From: Actinomycetes bacterium
GTDB taxonomy: Bacteria > Actinomycetota > Acidimicrobiia > IMCC26256 > PALSA-610
NCBI GenBank assembly: GCA_025360585.1
Contig: JANYBW010000059.1
Location: forward strand, 1-64,000
DNA: 64,000 nucleotides
Reading direction: 5' to 3'
Positions 60,894 through 64,000 of the stretch are shown piece after piece. The notes below the pieces were generated by a model that was given only the letters and a program-made list of their open reading frames with translations, ran no database searches and was not told where the DNA came from. The translations under genes and the position numbers were made by a program. Position 1 is the first letter of the stretch. Each line of letters begins with the position of its first letter.

Positions 60894-62948
60894 GTGACCA
60901 AAAATGTTGCGGGTGGTGTGACGGTCGCCGAACCAGGCGCCGAACCAGGCTCCGAACCAGGCTCCGAACCAGGCGCTGAACCAGCAGCGCGGGCTCCGCG
61001 AGGCGACATCGAAGGTTTGCGAGCGATAGCGGTGCTCGCAGTCATCGCGTATCACTTCAAGTTCGCGGGGTTCAGCGGGGGCTATATCGGGGTAGACGTC
61101 TTTTTTGTCATTTCGGGATTTCTGATTACTGGGCGGCTCATCGGCCACGGCGACGAAACCCGCCGAGTGGATTTCGTTGATTTTTATGCGCGTCGGGTGC
61201 GGCGCATCTTGCCGTTGGCGACGGTGGTGATTTGTTCGACGGTGCTCGTCGCGTCGCGTTTCCAGAACCCGCTAGCGTTCGCCGGCGGCACGATTCCAGT
61301 GTCGCGAGCCGCGGCGATGTTTTTTTCCAACGTCGAACTCGCCGGACGGTCTACTTCGTATCTTGCCGAAGCGAGTCAGCCTTCGCTGTTCCAACAATTC
61401 TGGTCATTGTCGGTAGAAGAACAGTTCTATTTTGTATGGCCCGCAATTGTCGCGGTGAGCCTGTGGATTGGCCGGACTCGCAAACGCAATATTGCCACGC
61501 CGATCGTTTGCGTGCTCGTCGGCGTGTCGTTTGTGGCGTCGGTGCGAATGTCCGGATCGAATCCAATCGATGCCTTTTTTCGTTTGGAATCGCGAGCGTG
61601 GGAGTTCGGGGTCGGTGCGATCGTCGCGTTGATTGCGAATTCGTTGGTCGCGCTGCCGCAGCGTTTCGAAGCGCCGATCAGTGCTTTCGGTTTGGTCGCG
61701 GTCGGGGTTTCCATTGTGAGCTACGGCGGTTCCACCCGGTGGCCAGGTGCGTTGGCCCTGGCACCGGTACTCGGAACCGCGCTCGTGTTGTTGGCCGGCC
61801 TTCGTCGCCAAAATATCGTGAATCGGGCGATTGCGAACGCTCCGTTTCGTTTGGTAGGGAAGTACTCCTACGCGTTGTACCTATGGCATTGGCCGTTCGC
61901 CGTATTCACCGGAGAACGAGGCTTCCCTCGCGCGACGGTCGCGCTTGCGCTCATCGCCACGGTTGTGCTCGCGGTGGTTTCGTACCATGCGATCGAGCAG
62001 CCGTTTCGGACCTCGAAGTACTTCATCTCACGTCCGATGCTCTCGCTCGGCGTTGGGCTGACATTGGTTGCGGTTACGGTTTCAATCTCCTACATAGCGC
62101 AAGCGACCGTTGGGCCATTTGATAGTGGTCGGACCATGACGATCGCGGCTCGACGGCCTGGAGATGCTCCGGTCGCGGCGGCGTTTGTGCCGAAGAATCT
62201 TGTGCCCGCGCTCATCAACGGAACGAGTGAAGTCGACCAAAATTCAGAGCGGAATGTCTCGTGTCGCGAAGTCACTGATTGCGGGTATGGCGATGTGAAC
62301 GCCGAAACCAAGATCGTGATCTTTGGAGATTCCCATGCCGGTCACTGGGCGCCTGCGTTGTATCGGGCCGCTCGCGAACGGGGTTGGCGAGTTGTTCGCC
62401 TCACCGCCGCGAGTTGCCCGTCGATTCAGCGTCAGAGTCCGAGCGGTAAACCTCAATCTGCATGTCAGCGTTGGGCTGCTCGACAGCGTTCGGCCATTCG
62501 ATCACTGCGGCCGCGGCTCGTGATCTTGAGCAACTACATGGGCAGTTCGTTTCGCCCGACAGCATCGGCGGAGGCCGGGGTAGCGGCCGCGATCCGGGCG
62601 TTCTCAACGGACACGAGCGTCGTGGTGTTGTCCGATACGCCGGTTGCTCCGACCAGCGTTCCTGAATGCCTGGCCCGCCATCTCAATTCAGCGCGTGCGT
62701 GCGAACCGAAGGTTTCGCAGCCGCGGTTGGGCCAATACAACCGGTGGCTGCGGGCCAACGTCGAGGCCGCGGGTGGCATATTTATCAACGTGTTACCGAT
62801 ACTTTGCACCGACCTTCGGTGCCCCGCGATCGCGGGCAACGTGTTGGTGTATCGCGACAAAATTCACATCACGACCGCCTTTGCACAGTCGCGCTCCGGA
62901 GATCTGGTTGCGTTGTTAGTCCGGAGCGTTCCTAGGCTGATCGCTTGA
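60894..62948 (+). CDS. OafA/YrhL-type acyltransferase with C-terminal SGNH domain
   Basis: About 684 residues from the GTG at 60894; the exact start is uncertain. After five AEPG/SEPG repeats comes the acyltransferase-3 domain (GDIEGLRAIAVLAVIAYHFKF, GGYIGVDVFFVISGFLITG) with about ten membrane segments, then a periplasm-facing SGNH hydrolase domain (IFGDSHAGHW, with the Asp/His pair in YRDKIHIT near the end). Such proteins O-acetylate surface polysaccharide or peptidoglycan. It is not linked in function to the catabolic genes. Confidence 0.9.
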   Translation: MTKNVAGGVTVAEPGAEPGSEPGSEPGAEPAARAPRGDIEGLRAIAVLAVIAYHFKFAGFSGGYIGVDVFFVISGFLITGRLIGHGDETRRVDFVDFYARRVRRILPLATVVICSTVLVASRFQNPLAFAGGTIPVSRAAAMFFSNVELAGRSTSYLAEASQPSLFQQFWSLSVEEQFYFVWPAIVAVSLWIGRTRKRNIATPIVCVLVGVSFVASVRMSGSNPIDAFFRLESRAWEFGVGAIVALIANSLVALPQRFEAPISAFGLVAVGVSIVSYGGSTRWPGALALAPVLGTALVLLAGLRRQNIVNRAIANAPFRLVGKYSYALYLWHWPFAVFTGERGFPRATVALALIATVVLAVVSYHAIEQPFRTSKYFISRPMLSLGVGLTLVAVTVSISYIAQATVGPFDSGRTMTIAARRPGDAPVAAAFVPKNLVPALINGTSEVDQNSERNVSCREVTDCGYGDVNAETKIVIFGDSHAGHWAPALYRAARERGWRVVRLTAASCPSIQRQSPSGKPQSACQRWAARQRSAIRSLRPRLVILSNYMGSSFRPTASAEAGVAAAIRAFSTDTSVVVLSDTPVAPTSVPECLARHLNSARACEPKVSQPRLGQYNRWLRANVEAAGGIFINVLPILCTDLRCPAIAGNVLVYRDKIHITTAFAQSRSGDLVALLVRSVPRLIA
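60927..60986. repeat. Five 12-bp tandem repeats coding for AEPG/SEPG
   Basis: Units GCCGAACCAGGC, GCCGAACCAGGC, TCCGAACCAGGC, TCCGAACCAGGC and GCTGAACCAGCA encode a flexible Pro-rich N-terminal segment of the acyltransferase. Copy number can change without breaking the frame. Confidence 0.85.
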
Positions 62949-63048
62949 CTCCACTACACGATTTTGCGATGACGCGTGGTCGCTGGCCACTTCAGGGCAA
63001 TGTTTCACCGGGATTTGCTACTACCCAATTTTGGAGACGGGTCTGGTC

Positions 63049-64000
63049 ATGAATCCATACGACGCGTTGCGTTCGGTTGTTCGTTTCAATTCGATTGAGC
63101 GCGATCGCATCAAACGCAGGTTGGCGCGCGCGGCGTCGGTTGCTGATCTGCGCGGCATCGCCAAACGCAGATTGCCAGGTGGGGTCTTCGATTACATCGA
63201 CGGTGGAGCCGAAGACGAACGCACCCTGAGCGCCAACGTGAGCGCGTTTGAACGCGTGACGTATCGGCCCCGAGTGTTGCGCGGCCTCAATGCAATCGAT
63301 ACGGGAACAACGTTGTTGGGAAAGCCACTCGCGTACCCATTGGTGCTCGCGCCGACCGGGTTTACGCGTATCGCTGATCCGCAAGGCGAACTTGCGGTCG
63401 CTCGCGCTGCCCAGCGAGCAGGGTTGCCGTACACGCTGTCGACACTCAGCACGCGCTCGATCGAAGAAGTGCGCGCCGCGAGTAACGGTCGGCTCTGGTT
63501 TCAAGTGTACGCCTGGCGCGATCGTGGCCTCGTGCAAGAAATGATCGAACGGGCGGCGCACGAACGCTACGAAGCATTGGTATTGACGGTCGATACTGCG
63601 GTCTTTGGCCGTCGTGAACGCGATGTGCGTCGCGGCTTTTCGTTGCCTCCGACTATTGGGCCGCGCACGATCGTCGACGGTGCGTTGCATCCGTCGTGGA
63701 CTTGGGATTTTGTACGCAGCGATCCGATTCGGTTCGCGAACGTGGTCGGCCGCGACGTTGGCGATGGCGCGTCGCCGGTGAATCTTTCGGATTACATCAA
63801 CACGCAGTTTGATCCTTCGTTGTCCTGGCAGGATGTCGATTGGCTGCGATCAGTGTGGGATGGTCCCATCGTCTTGAAAGGGATTCAGAGCATTGACGAT
63901 GCCATCCTCGCTGCGGACACGGGCGTCGAGGCGATCGCGTTATCCAATCACGGTGGACGTCAACTCGATGGTGCCCCGGCAGCATTTGATCTGGTGGGTC
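63049..64000 (+). CDS. FMN-dependent alpha-hydroxy-acid dehydrogenase/oxidase (3' end outside window)
   Basis: The frame from the ATG at 63049 is open to the window end (317 residues so far). LPGGVFDYIDGGAEDERTL, LAPTGFTRIADPQGELAVARAA, the Lys in PIVLKGIQS and the catalytic His301 in SNHGGRQLDG are the signature of the L-lactate/mandelate/glycolate oxidase family. The enzyme oxidises an alpha-hydroxy acid using FMN. Position of the electron acceptor specificity cannot be read. A GGAG lies 13 nt before the start. Confidence 0.93.
   Translation, partial: MNPYDALRSVVRFNSIERDRIKRRLARAASVADLRGIAKRRLPGGVFDYIDGGAEDERTLSANVSAFERVTYRPRVLRGLNAIDTGTTLLGKPLAYPLVLAPTGFTRIADPQGELAVARAAQRAGLPYTLSTLSTRSIEEVRAASNGRLWFQVYAWRDRGLVQEMIERAAHERYEALVLTVDTAVFGRRERDVRRGFSLPPTIGPRTIVDGALHPSWTWDFVRSDPIRFANVVGRDVGDGASPVNLSDYINTQFDPSLSWQDVDWLRSVWDGPIVLKGIQSIDDAILAADTGVEAIALSNHGGRQLDGAPAAFDLVG

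Noticed and set aside
1-64000. tRNA or rRNA genes, insertion sequences, integrases, prophage genes
   Set aside because: No recognisable rRNA segments, tRNA-like cloverleaf at gene gaps, transposase motifs or terminal repeats were found by reading; a tRNAscan or ISfinder run would be decisive.

Overview
The window is a dense stretch of bacterial chromosome with about 53 protein genes and no rRNA, tRNA, transposase or CRISPR array that I could see. High G+C, many GTG starts, an F420-type (LLM) oxidoreductase, several actinobacterial-style P450s and many CoA-thioester genes suggest an actinobacterium. My best guess is an uncultured member of the Acidimicrobiia; that placement is inference from gene content, not from a marker gene.

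Layout. 1-9,200: end of a repeat-containing gene, an SRPBCC/PIG-L pair on the minus strand, then a plus-strand run (Zn alcohol dehydrogenase, amidohydrolase, VOC protein, YaaA, epimerase, CoA-transferase) with 1-4 nt overlaps in its second half, ending with an RlmA-like rRNA methyltransferase. 9,200-16,600: envelope and mixed genes (M23 peptidase-like protein, a large secreted protein, CoA-transferase, APH-like kinase, SelO, SDR). 16,600-23,200: P450-SDR-aldehyde dehydrogenase on the minus strand, diverging from an acyl-CoA dehydrogenase pair plus SDR. 23,200-29,900: a minus-strand beta-oxidation operon (acyl-CoA ligase, DUF35, Ltp2-like thiolase/aldolase, ACAD pair, crotonase) interrupted by six copies of a 51-bp repeat. 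30,200-40,900: a plus-strand operon of a HAAT/Liv-type importer with unusual gene fusions (MFS+LivF; LivH+LivM+LivG; lipoprotein receptor), followed by epoxide hydrolase, P450, crotonase and quinone oxidoreductase. 40,900-52,400: minus-strand genes (deacylase, SDR, aldo/keto reductase, P450, ACAD, ALDH, P450, TauD-type dioxygenase, acyl-CoA ligase). 52,400-60,800: ferredoxin, LLM oxidoreductase, a tightly coupled Rieske oxygenase operon ending in an amidohydrolase with altered metal ligands and a TetR regulator, then an amidohydrolase/SnoaL pair. 60,900-64,000: a surface acyltransferase and the start of an FMN-dependent hydroxy-acid dehydrogenase that runs off the end.

Taken together the genes read as a catabolic island for a bulky hydrophobic carboxylate or sterol/terpenoid-like compound: import by the Liv-type system, activation by two CoA ligases and CoA-transferases, oxygenation by four P450s, a Rieske enzyme and a dioxygenase, beta-oxidation with two-subunit ACADs, and retro-aldol side-chain cleavage by the Ltp2/DUF35 pair. 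The substrate cannot be read from the sequence.

The most unusual points are the MFS-ATPase fusion inside an ABC importer operon; a recurring promoter box ending in TGAGA (perfect form TCTCA-N5-TGAGA) in front of catabolic genes; the 51-bp hexamer repeat; an octamer repeat beside the start of an SDR gene; and several enzymes with changed catalytic residues.
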